NCBI GenBank assembly: GCA_014904985.1
Contig: MU128919.1
Span: 1-18,148, forward strand
Length of the DNA stretch: 18,148 nucleotides
Direction: 5' to 3'
DNA from: Hydnum rufescens UP504
Taxonomy: Eukaryota > Basidiomycota > Agaricomycetes > Cantharellales > Hydnaceae
Of the stretch, positions 1-8,458 are shown in pieces. The position numbers were made by a program, and so were the translations under genes. How positions within the stretch are numbered: the stretch's first letter is position 1; the number at the start of each line of letters is the position of its first letter. The notes under the pieces were generated by a model that was not told where the DNA came from, made no database searches, and worked only from the letters and a program-made list of their open reading frames with translations.

Positions 1-7
1 GCATCCT

Positions 8-715
8 TCACTGCTGACCGTTGGGAAAATCCTGTGGAGGCGATCCCTGAGCTTCTGAGGCATTCTTCAGAGCTGGGAATAGTTTCCGTAACTCCTTGCA
101 GATGATTGCTCCAATGTCTTCTGTGGTGTGGATGAATTGTTGTGGCTTCCGCGGGTGGGGACAGTCACGAGAGATGTGTCCCAACTCTTGACAGTTATAA
201 CACTGTCGTGCCTCTCATTTCCGAGTCGAGTCTACATCCATGGGAGTGAATGAAGTTGATGAGGAGGGTGTCAGTGCAGGAGGGAGTGTGGTCGGTCTAG
301 GAGTGATGGGTGCTGCTGTCCGGGGTTTCTCTGTGGATGTCGGGGGGTTTCTTGGAGTGTATGGGGTTGTACCGGATGTGGCTTGTCGGAACCGGAGATA
401 TAGGTTATCCAGACGCTGTGCTGTGTCCTGCCATCCTCCGAGTGTCTCCAGCAGATCACTGAGGTGCATTTTTTCCAACAGCCTTTCGTTGAGGCCCCGC
501 TGATACGCATCAATCAACGCTTCCTCTCTGAATCCGGTTCGTCCTGCCAAGGTGTCAAAGTGCGCAGTGTATTCCTCCGCAGACATCTTCCCTTGTTTCA
601 GATTCTGGAGTTGGGATCGTGCAGTGAACTCCTGGTCCAGTTCTCCAAAAGCACTTTCAAAGGCAACCTGGAACCCTTCAAAGGTCTCATATGGATTGTT
701 AATACTCGCGTTTCA
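8..715 (-). pseudogene. gag: Ty3/gypsy Gag, C-terminal part with CCHC zinc knuckle
   Basis: Gag forms the particle around the retrotransposon RNA. The frame is open from about 712 to 218 and includes the stretch NNPYETFEGFQ, then a Retrotrans_gag-like helical region (residues such as AYQRGLNERLLEKM), then a Pro/Thr/Ser-rich linker. A TGA at 215-217 interrupts it, but the same frame continues directly into the knuckle CYNCQELGHISRDC (161-202, spacing C-x2-C-x4-H-x4-C) and stops with TGA at 8-10. The internal TGA precedes GAG, and a CGA-to-TGA change would explain it. A further in-frame TGA sits at 713-715. The N-terminal part of Gag lies on the other side of the 774-1325 insertion. Confidence 0.7.
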
Positions 716-773
716 ACTTCGAATAATGCAGGGGAGTCATCGTTAGACGGGACCGTGTTGGAGTCGACGTTCC

Positions 774-1325
774 TGTAAACAGAGGGGGAGGGGAGGAGGT
801 AATCCTCCGCCCCTAGCAACTGGCTTCGAGCGGACAGGCCACGCATGGAGGCTAAGCACTTGGCTCACTCGTATTGTGGGAGAAGCAGAGGGGGAGAGGG
901 GAAAGGAATAGGGGAAGTGTGGGGTAGTAGCTGTAAGGGTGCCAGACTACTATCTAAGAGGCGAGGGGGGAGGTTGTCAGCTAGTAGCGTCAGAGAAAGG
1001 ATCACTTAGGGTAGGAGTTCGTGCTCGTACACGACTCTCCCTCTATCCTTTCGCAACACCTATGCTCCTATGGCGACGCGTTGGCGAGGCTTAATTCTAG
1101 ACAGGTGTAATGTGACTCAGTCGCATGGCGGTGTTAGTTTCACGCGGTCTCGCGGCGAGTGAAGATTGTTCCGGGGCAAAAAGATGAATCTTGTTTCTGC
1201 ACGTTAGCGACTTAGGAATCGTTTGGGCCACGCTATTATGTAATTAGTACCAGATGAAGGGGACGGGACATTAGGGGGATGGGGACTGGCTATGAACATA
1301 CAAACCATGAGCACTTATATTTACA
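774..1325 (-). repeat. LTR-like segment (candidate solo LTR) inside gypsy gag
   Basis: This 552-bp segment has inverted ends: on the minus strand it begins TGTAAATATAAGTG and ends CTGTTTACA. Counting one flanking base pair more on each side gives the 8-bp inverted pair CCTGTAAA / TTTACAGG. The neighbouring LTR at 1715-1971 has similar ends (TGTATAAGTG and GTGTTTACA), which suggests a related family. It separates the N- and C-terminal gag pieces. I find no clear 5-bp target-site duplication. The alternative is a large intron, because the minus strand also reads GTAAAT at one edge and a pyrimidine tract plus TTTACAG at the other. No coding sequence is seen inside it. Confidence 0.45.
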
Positions 1326-1603
1326 GGATGAGCCAGATGGAGCATAGGAAACTCTCCATTTTCTTCCCGATCACCAGAGAATGGTTCAGGGTCAGCTCCC
1401 TTGGCTCATGAGCAGACTGGGTAGGCGAGGGGTGCTGCTGGAGTTCTGCTGGACTGCAGCTGACCACAAAGCCAGCAACATGTGTCCCTTGGTTCTGCAT
1501 GTCATCCAGCTCCTCACGGAGGGCAGCCATTTGTTGTTGGAGTTGGGTGAGGAGGTGTTGGAGGTGGTCAGCGGTAATGGCTAACTGGAGCACTGTTGGA
1601 CAT
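1326..1603 (-). pseudogene. gag: Ty3/gypsy Gag, N-terminal fragment
   Basis: A likely start is the ATG at 1603-1601 in good context (AAAATGTCC), which begins MSNSAPV but shifts out of frame after a few codons. The neighbouring frame carries a coiled-coil-like stretch, HLLTQLQQQMAALREELDD, as often found at the N-terminus of gypsy Gag, and continues to SFLCSIWLIL, where the 774-1325 segment cuts in. About 88 bp of leader separate this start from the primer-binding-site candidate. The start choice is inference; the open frame actually extends upstream to 1725 through the leader. Confidence 0.5.
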
Positions 1604-1690
1604 TTTGGAATGAGGAGGGGAGGGAAATTGGAACTAAGCAATCCAGATGGTGGGCTTGTGAGAGAGCTTTGGTCTTCTGTCAGGGCCACA

Positions 1691-1707
1691 CTGTGACGAG
1701 GGCACCA
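1691..1707 (-). other. candidate primer-binding site of the gypsy element
   Basis: The minus strand reads TGGTGCCCTCGTCACAG starting 8 nt inside the LTR end. It begins with TGG, as expected for pairing with a tRNA 3' CCA. I cannot name the tRNA. Confidence 0.4.
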
Positions 1708-1714
1708 AAACAAA

Positions 1715-1971
1715 TGTAAACACAAATAATTCGGCTAAGTCCAGTGTAAGTCAGCTAAGTCTGGAAGAATCGGGCAAGAAATGAGATAAGGAGGTTAGGG
1801 ATGTCGAGGAGCGGTCCAGCAGCCCTGGAAGGGACTAGGCAGAAATGAGCACATGCGGTCCTTAAGCTCATGGAGTCGACTGGATAATACTTGGAGCTGT
1901 AGTCCGGAGTAACAGCGGAAATCCTGAGACCAAAGCTGGGGTCTCTGGACTTCGCTCTCGACACTTATACA
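1715..1971 (-). repeat. 5' LTR of the gypsy element (candidate)
   Basis: This 257-bp segment begins TGTATAAGTGTC and ends GTGTTTACA on the minus strand, has TG...CA ends, and lies just outside the primer-binding-site candidate. The ends resemble those of the 774-1325 segment. The matching 3' LTR would be outside the window, so the outer boundary is not confirmed. Confidence 0.45.
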
Positions 1972-2034
1972 TGATGACTATACTACGGGGAGTGAGTCGC
2001 TAAACTGTGGGTGGTTACAAGGGGGACGGGACGG

Positions 2035-2057
2035 AACAGGAACAGGAACAGGAAATT
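2035..2057 (+). repeat. short hexamer run (GGAACA)n
   Basis: About three to four tandem copies of GGAACA/AACAGG occur here, at the left of a purine-rich, G-rich stretch. Confidence 0.6.
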
Positions 2058-2149
2058 GGCCAGGGGGCAAACCAGAAGCAATGGGAAATGAAAGGGAAAT
2101 GAAACCAAGATAGGGTTGGATTGGAGTCAAACGGAAAGCAAGAAGTGGA

Positions 2150-2312
2150 CTTGGGTGAAGAACTAAGCCGGAGAACTGGACTGGAGGTGGGTGGACAAGG
2201 ACTGGAGTGATCCGGAGTGGATTGGAGTGAGGAGTCCGGGTGACGAGTGGACCGGAGTGGACCGGAGTGGAACCGAGTGGACCGGAGTGGAACGGAGTGG
2301 ACGGAGTAAGAG
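2150..2312 (+). repeat. degenerate minisatellite, core ACCGGAGTGG
   Basis: From about 2150 the sequence is a decaying array of 10-11-bp units (ACCGGAGTGG, AACGGAGTGG, ACTGGAGTGA). The cleanest copies lie at 2249-2302. Open frames across it merely reflect the repeat. Confidence 0.7.
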
Positions 2313-3421
2313 ACAAACCTGACAGTAGCTTAGCTGAGGACCTAAGGTCCAAATAAATGAAAATTAGGTGTTTTTCTTACCCTAATTTTCCTACCCTTCT
2401 ACACTGACAGCACAGATCACCCTCTTGGAAACAGGGTAGGGATAGAACCCCTGAAAAAAAGGACCATGGCTGATCTCCTTTGCCTACTCCTACAGATGGA
2501 GGGTCCCCGCTGAATGGTGCAGATCTCCCTCTTGGAACGGGTAGGGATAGATACAGGCAATGCAAGGAAGGCTCCCTCCCAGGAAAGCATAGGAATACTG
2601 GACGAGGTCAAAGCCCCAGACAGGACCAAGTGGAGGCAGCACCATCATCGCAGCCCTCCCCCCCTTAAAGGATTCCAATGTCTCTGCTTTCTGATCAAGC
2701 TCCTTGAGTCAAGATGACTATGGCCAATCTCCCCGCCTTGCTGCCCGACCTACTTCCAGGGCCCATGTTTACATAAAGCTTGAAACACAAGAAGGCCCCA
2801 AAAGAGATCCAGGGATGAAACCATGGACCCCCAGCCAACCAAACACTCAAAGGGTTAATTCAGGTATAGTCCTTCTGTTGATTCTCATCCTTACTCCATA
2901 TCAACTATCAACCTAATAGATATTGCTGAGGTAAGGAAGACAGAAAGCATCCTTCTAAAAGTAGTATGCTCTAACAATAGTTGGTACCAATGACTGGTTG
3001 AATATATCCCGCAAGCAGAGGGCATTAAATGGTTAAACAAGCCTACATTCATTCCTGCCAGCCCCATTTATCCAAACATTGCTGAGCCCCTTGCCCTTTT
3101 GCTCCCTTTATTTAACAAATAAAGTGAAAAGCCTTCCAAATATATGGTCCAGTGTGCCAGTTCTCATTTCCTCCCTTTCTTCCTCAATACAATACAACCA
3201 AAAAGAACCAAAATGTGCCTATTTATTGTATTGGATGCAAAATACTTCATCGAATCCTAGGCTGAGGGCTCCAAACAGTCCAGTCACCAGTCTAGGTGGA
3301 TGGCCCACAGGCTCAAAGGCCCCTACTGGCACAAAAGTCCAAGAGGGCCAGGTTCACATGCAGGCTGCCCATGGTGAATCCAATGGGTATTATGATCAAC
3401 CTCAAAAGTTTTTATGCTCTA
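2313..3421. other. non-coding or unassigned stretch
   Basis: No recognisable protein was found. Visible structures are: a perfect 10-bp inverted repeat GAAAATTAGG/CCTAATTTTC (2359-2368 and 2381-2390); two similar 35-bp segments about 108 bp apart (2411-2447 and 2519-2552, both containing CTCTTGGAA and GGGTAGGGATAGA); and CTTTATTT-aac-AAATAAAG (3106-3124), an inverted repeat holding an AATAAA signal. Part of this stretch may be an LTR or leader of the plus-strand gypsy element whose pol lies at 8.4-10.2 kb, but I found no second copy to prove it. Confidence 0.5.
3106..3124 (+). terminator. possible poly(A) signal within a small hairpin
   Basis: CTTTATTT and AAATAAAG form a perfect 8-bp inverted repeat around AAC and include AATAAA. 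It would fit an LTR-type 3' processing site, but no transcript is known. Confidence 0.25.
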
Positions 3422-3510
3422 CCCCATGAGTCTGGTAAGGTAACTCATGAGTCTGATGACCAGACTCATGATCTGATGACTTAAAGACTCATGAGTCTGA
3501 TGACTGACTC
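3422..3510 (+). repeat. left remnant of the ACTCATGAGT 21-bp minisatellite
   Basis: About four units (starts near 3422, 3443, 3464 and 3487) share the CATGAGTCTG core with the large array at 7706-8458. The array is cut here by the copia insertion; the last five bases, GACTC, are one half of the target-site duplication. Confidence 0.85.
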
Positions 3511-3659
3511 TATTGAGGCTATGGCAGGAGTGGACCTGGGAGCTATCCCTGAGCAGATTTTAAAGACAGATTTATTAGACAGACAAAACTGTAATGAACA
3601 GAAAAGCCAGTATATTAGGTAATTAGTAATGATGAATTGGGGCAGGTTGTTCCCTCAAA
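3511..3659 (-). repeat. 3' LTR of the copia element
   Basis: About 149 bp, a direct repeat of 7551-7705. Both copies share TATTGAGGCTA, GGACCTGGGAGCTATCCC, and AAGCCAGTATATTAGGTAAT. The outer edge abuts GACTC; the inner edge adjoins the end of pol. Confidence 0.85.
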
Positions 3660-3671
3660 CTCCCCCAAACG
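3660..3671 (-). other. polypurine tract of the copia element
   Basis: The minus strand reads TTTGGGGGAG directly before the 3' LTR. It is embedded in the last codons of pol (reading MATFGGV then TGA), so plus-strand priming and the pol C-terminus share sequence. Confidence 0.6.
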
Positions 3672-4016
3672 TGGCCATCCATCTCTTGGTGAACTTGTCA
3701 AACTTCTCACATGCTAGGGCTTTGTGAAATATCAGCCGTCATAGGCCCACACACACCACACAGCTGTGATCTCGCCAGTCTTGATCTTCCCAAGATGAAG
3801 TGAAAGTGAATATCATGTGCTTGGGTCATGGGTGGAATTGGGAAAGAGTTCAGTAGGTCTAATTGTGGATTTGTGCTGTAGAGGTAGCTGGATCTTTTGT
3901 GGAATCCAAGGAAAGAGAAAACTGTTAGTGCCAGAAGAGTGGGTGTGGCTGCTAGGGTTGCAAACAATATTACCTCCCATGCGTGTAGATAGGGCAACTG
4001 AAATAACTGTTTTGTC
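3662..4016 (-). pseudogene. pol: copia RNase H remnant, strongly decayed
   Basis: Downstream of RT the frame breaks repeatedly. Fragments typical of the copia RNase H C-terminus remain: MTADI followed, one frame over, by FTKALACEKFDKF and then MATFGGV with a stop at the LTR edge. The catalytic region upstream is too altered to identify residues. Assignment rests on position after RT and the TADI-FTK signature. Confidence 0.6.
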
Positions 4017-4976
4017 TTATGAAGCACCATGAGATTCCCACCAATTACTGCGATGCCTGTATGCTCCAATCGGGCTACAGTCAGCCATATTAAAGTGGGC
4101 AAGGATTTTTCGTATGTATTCCCCTTGGGATATTGTGATACACCCCTTTGTGCGGTCACAATCAATCTTGATTCCAAGCAATAGACATGGCTCCCCTTGG
4201 TCTGTGGCTTCAGACTTTGCTGAAATTTCCACTTTTGCCTGGGCTAGGTGGCCTTTAGTGCATATGAAATAGCAGTCATCGACCCATATTCTGAGGATGT
4301 CAAACTCCTCCCCCTCTTGCCAGATGTAGATACATGGATTGCTTGGGATAGACTTGTAGCCTATGGATGTGACATATGTGTTAAATTCTTTGTTCCATTC
4401 TTGTGCGGACTGTTGAAGACCATATAGCGCATGCCTGAGATGACAGACCTTTCCAGATCCATCTTCATATCCTTCAGGCTGCTGCATATATATGTCCTCT
4501 TTTTAAGTAGGGTTTAAGAACGTGCCTTTAATGTCCATTTGGCCAGAATCAAGGTCTTTTATTGCTGTTAAGGCAATCAGGATTCGGAGGGAGTCAAGCC
4601 TCATGACAGGTGAGAAGGTGGCATTGAAATCTTGACCAGGAACCTGTGAGTAGCCTTTTGCAATGAGTTGTTCTTTGTACCGGCTAAGTTTCCCATCAGC
4701 ATCGAATTTCTTCTTGAATGTCCATTGCAACCCCACAATACTCCTGCCTGTTGGCAGGTCTGACATTTCCCATGTACCACCATCCTTAAGCTGGTCAAGC
4801 TCTTTCTGGATGGCCTGTTCCCAGTGGGTCCACTCAGGTGAGTTTTTCGCCTGGTTCAGTGACTCTGGGACATCATGTACTGAGGCCTTGCCTGTAAACA
4901 TGGCTGTCATGTATGCCACAATCTCCTGCTGTGCAGTCTCCATTGATGTTGCAGGTCTCTGCTGTTGGGCTGGCAC
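4017..4976 (-). pseudogene. pol: copia reverse transcriptase (RVT_2)
   Basis: This part copies element RNA into DNA. The frame reads from 4976 to 4017 with a single in-frame TAA at 4503-4505, right after GQMDIKGTFLNP and before KEDIYMQQPEGYEDG; both pieces share the same frame. Recognisable RVT_2 blocks include GTWEMSDLP, QWTFKKKFDADGKLSRYK, the GQDFNATFSPVMRLDS region and the ALYGL block. The catalytic box is WVDD (at 4275-4286) where YVDD is usual; both aspartates are present. The usual initiator region is absent because RT is part of a polyprotein; a frameshift lies upstream between integrase and RT. Confidence 0.85.
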
Positions 4977-5160
4977 AATTTGCTTAGTTAACCTTGGGTT
5001 GTCCAGTTTATGGTAATTGACCTCGTTTCGTGCTCAGGTAGAATGGATTGCTGGAGGTGGCTGCATTGTTTTAGGGATTTCAGGGGTACATTTGGTGTCA
5101 TTGCTACAGTGTCTGCTGGGGCTTGGACAGGTATGTGAGTGTCCTCTTTTGTACTCCCCC
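4977..5160 (-). pseudogene. pol: copia integrase-RT linker, broken
   Basis: No intact frame crosses this stretch. It joins the integrase frame to the RT frame, which are out of register, and contains several stops. Linkers here are poorly conserved even in live elements. Confidence 0.55.
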
Positions 5161-6162
5161 TCACTCGTGGCTGGCTTTACTGATGGCACACTTGTCTCCA
5201 CCGGTTCTCCAATCCTGAACTCGACAAAGCTTCGCATTGGATCCCTTGTGCTCCTCAAATGTGAAGTCCCTTGACACCCGGATTCTCCTGGTTGTCAGGC
5301 TATAGTATCTGACTGCACAGGGTCCATCTTCAAATCCAATGAATATGAATTTGTTGGCCTTGGGATCAAGTTTTGATCTGTCACCAGTATCTAGGATCCA
5401 GACATCGCATCCGAATTCACGAAGGCGAGTGACATTGGGTTTCTGTCCCATCCAGGCCTCATATGGGGTACAATCGGTCAATGCTCGGGTTGCCATGTGG
5501 TTATGTATGTATGAGGCATATTTCACTGCCTCAGCCCATAGGAATGGGGGCAGATCCTGTGTGATTAGCATTGTGCATGTGAGTTCTATTAGAGTACAGT
5601 TCAGCTGCTCGGCTATACTGTGTTGCTCTGGTGAATAGGGGGCAGTGGATTGGATGTCAATCCCTCGCTCAGCACACCATGCCTTCAACTCCTTGGTGAA
5701 GTATTCGGACCCATTGTTGAAGCGAAGGTATTTTGGCTTTCGACCAATGTGAGTCTCAATCCATGCAACATAGTTTTTAACCTTGTGTACCACTTCAGAT
5801 TTCTCCTTCAGGAACATGACTGTATTTTGCCTTGTCGCATCATCTGTAAATGAGATGTAATATCTGCTTCCCCCTAGGGACTTGGTGTGAGCGGGTCCCC
5901 ACAGGTCTGAGTATGTGAGATTGCCTGGGGAATGGCTCCATTCAGCTGTTTCTTTTGGAAACGACTTCCAATGTGCCTTCCCTTGTATACAGGCTGTGCA
6001 GTTTATACTTGGTTTGGATTTAGGATTGACAATGAGTCTGTTAACGATGCCTGAATTGGTGAGACATTTGAGGCCAGATACTGAGACATGACCAAATTGG
6101 TGATGTATTTCATCCCATGAGTTCTGTTTCGCTTCTGTCACTGATCTTGCATGTTCACCCAC
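5161..6162 (-). pseudogene. pol: copia GAG-pre-integrase and integrase domains
   Basis: Integrase inserts the cDNA into the genome. In this 333-residue frame the zinc-binding part has HHQFGH (residues 20-25) and CTAC (55-58); the catalytic core has D86 (YSDLWGP), the second acidic position at 149 and E185 (AEQLN). Position 149 is Asn in RFNNGSEY, where Asp is expected (RxDNGxEY). The usual AERLNRT is AEQLNCT. These changes fit CpG decay and would inactivate the enzyme. Upstream the same frame continues into protease across one TGA. Confidence 0.85.
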
Positions 6163-6193
6163 AAGTTTTGCCTTTGCATTTAGCAGATAGACC

Positions 6194-6573
6194 TTTCAGG
6201 AAAGCTTCCCTTGGGCTACCTTTGTGCCATTTGCTTGGCTTATGTGTGCATTGCCCTGGTTGAAGGTGACTGAACTGCCTTGTTCATCTACCTTACTAAC
6301 CGACATTAGGCAATTGAGGGCTGATGGAGCATACATGACATCGCATAATTGGATTGGGATTGTGTGTCCATTTACATTTGAGAGTAGGGTTACGGTCCCA
6401 CATCCAAGTGATTCGAGGCACATGGCTTCACCTACACCTCCGATGGATTCGTGTTTTGGGGTGAACTCACTGAACATCTCTCGGACAGTAGCAATGTGGG
6501 AGCTGGTTCCAGAGTCAAGTAACCAATCAGTTTTGCTGAAGGTTGGAGTGGGGCGAGTGAGGTATCGCAACAT
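6194..6573 (-). pseudogene. pol: copia aspartic protease domain
   Basis: The protease cleaves the polyprotein. DWLLDSGTSSHIA carries the active-site D-S/T-G triad near residue 21 of this frame. The domain ends QGKLS followed by TGA at about 6194-6198, after which the same frame runs on as KVYLLNAKAKL into integrase. Protease and integrase are therefore one frame with one nonsense change. Confidence 0.8.
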
Positions 6574-7465
6574 CAGGCAGGCTCTCTGTGACTTGTTCTG
6601 CCATTTCTGGGTTCTCCGCCTTCTTTTTCACATCCTCCTGTTTCTTCTTCTCCTGCTTTTTCTGGAATGGCCCTTGGCCTTCCTTTCCTCCCCCTTTCGA
6701 CCAACAGTCTGCCTTCTGGTGGCCTGGCCATTTGCAGTTCTCGCATGTTGGGCCGGTACTCATTCCAGGATCTGTTCACTTCCTCTGGGTGCACTGGTAT
6801 TCAGGTTGGTGACTTTGGCAGCATCAGTCCGTTCTCTGTGGTGTTGATCTTCCTCCATCAGGATGGAAATGAGCTTGCTAGAGTTGACATTGAGACTTAA
6901 GCTCGCACTCATGATTGAGCCGAATAACCTGCTAGTGAATTGATCCCATGATTCAGGTAATGATGTGATGAGCAGGAGAGAGAAATCTTCATCGGTCATG
7001 GCATGTCCCATGTTGGCCATTTGGTCCTGGGCCTGCCTGAAGGCTGCGATGTGTTCCTCCATCAAGTGCCTTCCTCCATTGTCATATGGAATAGCCTTTT
7101 TCAGGCTGCAAGGACAGCACGTGTGCTTTTCAGTTCCTTGATTGTACAAAGCTGCAACCAGATTTCGGCAGCAGTCTTTGTGCCCTTGGTGTGATTCAGT
7201 TCCGAGCCTGAGATTGATATAAGGAGGAGCACCTGGGCCTCTTGGTCTTTTGTGCATCCCACTCCCTCTGGATTCTCTGTGCTTTGGTAACCGCTGGGTC
7301 ATTAGGGGATCTGGATTCAGGTATTGCAGGGCAGGGTATTGTGCCATCCATGTACCCAAGGAGACCGGAAAGTACCATGAGACTGGAGACATGGGTTTTC
7401 CATTCATACCAGTTGGTAGCATCTAATTGCTTTAGCTGTAGGAAGCTTGCTGACAGAGATGACAT
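6574..7465 (-). pseudogene. gag: copia Gag with UBN2-type domain and CCHC knuckle
   Basis: Gag builds the particle. The ATG at 7465 lies about 70 bp after the primer-binding site and starts MSSLSASFLQLKQLDATNWYEWK without its length being intact: the frame shifts near 7210, and pieces continue in two other frames (TAAEIWLQLCTIKEL, then EEHIAAFRQAQDQMANMGH with LPESWDQFTS). This is the gag_pre/UBN2 pattern of copia Gag. Near 6704-6745 the knuckle CENCKWPGHQKADC has the C-x2-C-x4-H-x4-C spacing. At least two frameshifts and one probable CGA-to-TGA stop are present. Confidence 0.8.
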
Positions 7466-7537
7466 AGATGGAAATTTTTAAATGAATGTGTGTAATTGTG
7501 AATGAATGAGTCCTAATCTGGCCTTCCACTAGTGAGA

Positions 7538-7550
7538 TGGGCCCATAACC
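7538..7550 (-). other. copia primer-binding site, half-tRNA(iMet) type
   Basis: The minus strand reads GGTTATGGGCCCA directly after the LTR end. Known Drosophila copia uses GGTTATGGGCCCAG, complementary to the anticodon arm (CAU) of initiator Met-tRNA, so priming would use an internally cleaved tRNA rather than its 3' CCA end. That is recalled family knowledge; the sequence itself is plain. Confidence 0.75.
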
Positions 7551-7705
7551 TATTGAGGCTACAGCAGGAGTGGACCTGGGAGCTATCCCAGCAAGCAGAT
7601 TTAAGGACAGATTTATTAGATGGATGAAACTGTAATGGACGGAACAAGCCAGTATATTAGGTAATTAGTAATGAACAAATGGGGCACAGGTTGGTTCCCT
7701 CAACA
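7551..7705 (-). repeat. 5' LTR of the copia element
   Basis: 155 bp, begins TGTTGAGGG and ends CCTCAATA on the minus strand, with short inverted ends TTGAGG/CCTCAA. It is followed outside by GACTC, the second half of the target-site duplication, and by the interrupted minisatellite. Confidence 0.85.
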
Positions 7706-8458
7706 GACTCATGAGTCTGATGGCCAGACTCATGAGTCTGCAGGTCAACCTCATGAGTCCAGTGACCTAACTCATGAGTCTGAAGACTGAACTCATGAGT
7801 CTGCAGGCCAACCTCATGAGCTTGCAGGTCAGCCTCATGAGTCTGGGGGTCACACTCATGAGTTTGCAGGTCAACCTCATGAGTCCCATGACCTACCCCA
7901 TGAGTCTGGGGGTCACACCCATGAGTCCAGGGACCTAACTCATGAGTCTGAAGACTGAACTCATGAGTCTGCAGGTCAACCTCATGAGTTTGCAGGTCAA
8001 CCTCATGAGCCCCATGACCTACCTCATGAGTCTGGGAGTGACACTCATGAGTCCAGTGACCTGACTCATGAGTCTGAAGACTTAACTCATGAGACTGAAG
8101 ATCTAACTCATGAGTCTGCAGGTCAACCTCATGAGTTTGCAGGTCAATCTCATGAGTCCCATGACCTAACTCATGAGTCTGGGGATCAACCTCATGGGTC
8201 CAATGACCTGACTCATGAGTCTTGAGTCAACCTCATGGGTCCAAATGACCTGACTCATGAGTCTGGAGGTCAAACTCATGGGTCCAATGACCTGCCTCAT
8301 GACTCTGGGGGTTAAACTCATGGGTTTGATGACCTGACTCATGAACCCAGGGGTCAAACTCATGAGTCTGAGGGTCAAACCCATGGGTCTGATGACTTGA
8401 CTCATGAGTTGAGAGTCCAAACCATGGGTCTGATGACCTAACCCATGAGTCTGACCAC
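7706..8458 (+). repeat. 21-bp minisatellite with palindromic core ACTCATGAGT and six-unit higher-order repeat
   Basis: About 36 units, nearly all exactly 21 bp (unit n starts at 7707 + 21(n-1) for the first two dozen), each starting (A/C)CTCATGAG. Unit types recur in the order A (CTGAAGACTGA), B (CTGCAGGTCAA), C (TTTGCAGGTCAA), D (CCCATGACCTA), E (CTGGGGGTCAC), F (CCAGTGACCTA), giving a 126-bp higher-order repeat seen at 7938-8063 and again from 8085. Read in frame, each unit is a heptapeptide (T/P)-H-E-S-x-(D/G)-(L/Q/H), interrupted by TGA in units 4 and 12 and by one TAA. A 20- and a 22-bp unit next to each other restore the register. It adjoins the gypsy pol frame. Confidence 0.9.

Larger units (their letters stand above)
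1..1971 (-). mobile_element. Ty3/gypsy LTR retrotransposon, 5' half only, runs off the left edge
   Basis: Read on the minus strand, the order is LTR (1971 to 1715), a primer-binding-site-like TGGTGCCCTCGTCACAG (1707 to 1691), a short leader, gag N-terminus, a second LTR-like segment inside gag (1325 to 774), and gag C-terminus ending near position 8. Pol would lie beyond position 1 and is not visible. The order LTR, PBS, gag with a zinc knuckle is the standard Ty3/gypsy layout. The gag is interrupted and carries in-frame stops, so this copy is dead. Family assignment rests on the gag look and the CCHC knuckle, not on pol. Confidence 0.6.
3511..7705 (-). mobile_element. complete but inactive Ty1/copia LTR retrotransposon
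   Basis: The element is 4,195 bp with direct terminal repeats (7551-7705 upstream, 3511-3659 downstream), a GACTC target-site duplication (3506-3510 and 7706-7710), a primer-binding site at 7538-7550 and a polypurine tract next to the 3' LTR. Coding order on the minus strand is Gag, protease, integrase, reverse transcriptase, RNase H, so integrase precedes RT, which defines Ty1/copia. Frames are broken by shifts and stops throughout, and the two LTRs differ at roughly 20 or more positions by eye, so the insertion is old. Confidence 0.9.

Noticed and set aside
598..846. 82-residue minus-strand frame across the LTR edge
   Set aside because: It spans the boundary of the LTR-like segment and differs in frame from the recognisable gag; chance opening.
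1978..2352. 124-residue minus-strand frame rich in HSGPL
   Set aside because: It is the translation of the ACCGGAGTGG minisatellite and G-rich DNA; no protein signal.
3817..4032. Plus-strand frames across the copia pol (3817-4032, 4663-5016, 6224-6847)
   Set aside because: They are antisense to recognisable copia domains.
7706..8458. CRISPR array
   Set aside because: Units are contiguous 21-bp tandem repeats with no unique spacers, in a eukaryotic transposon context.
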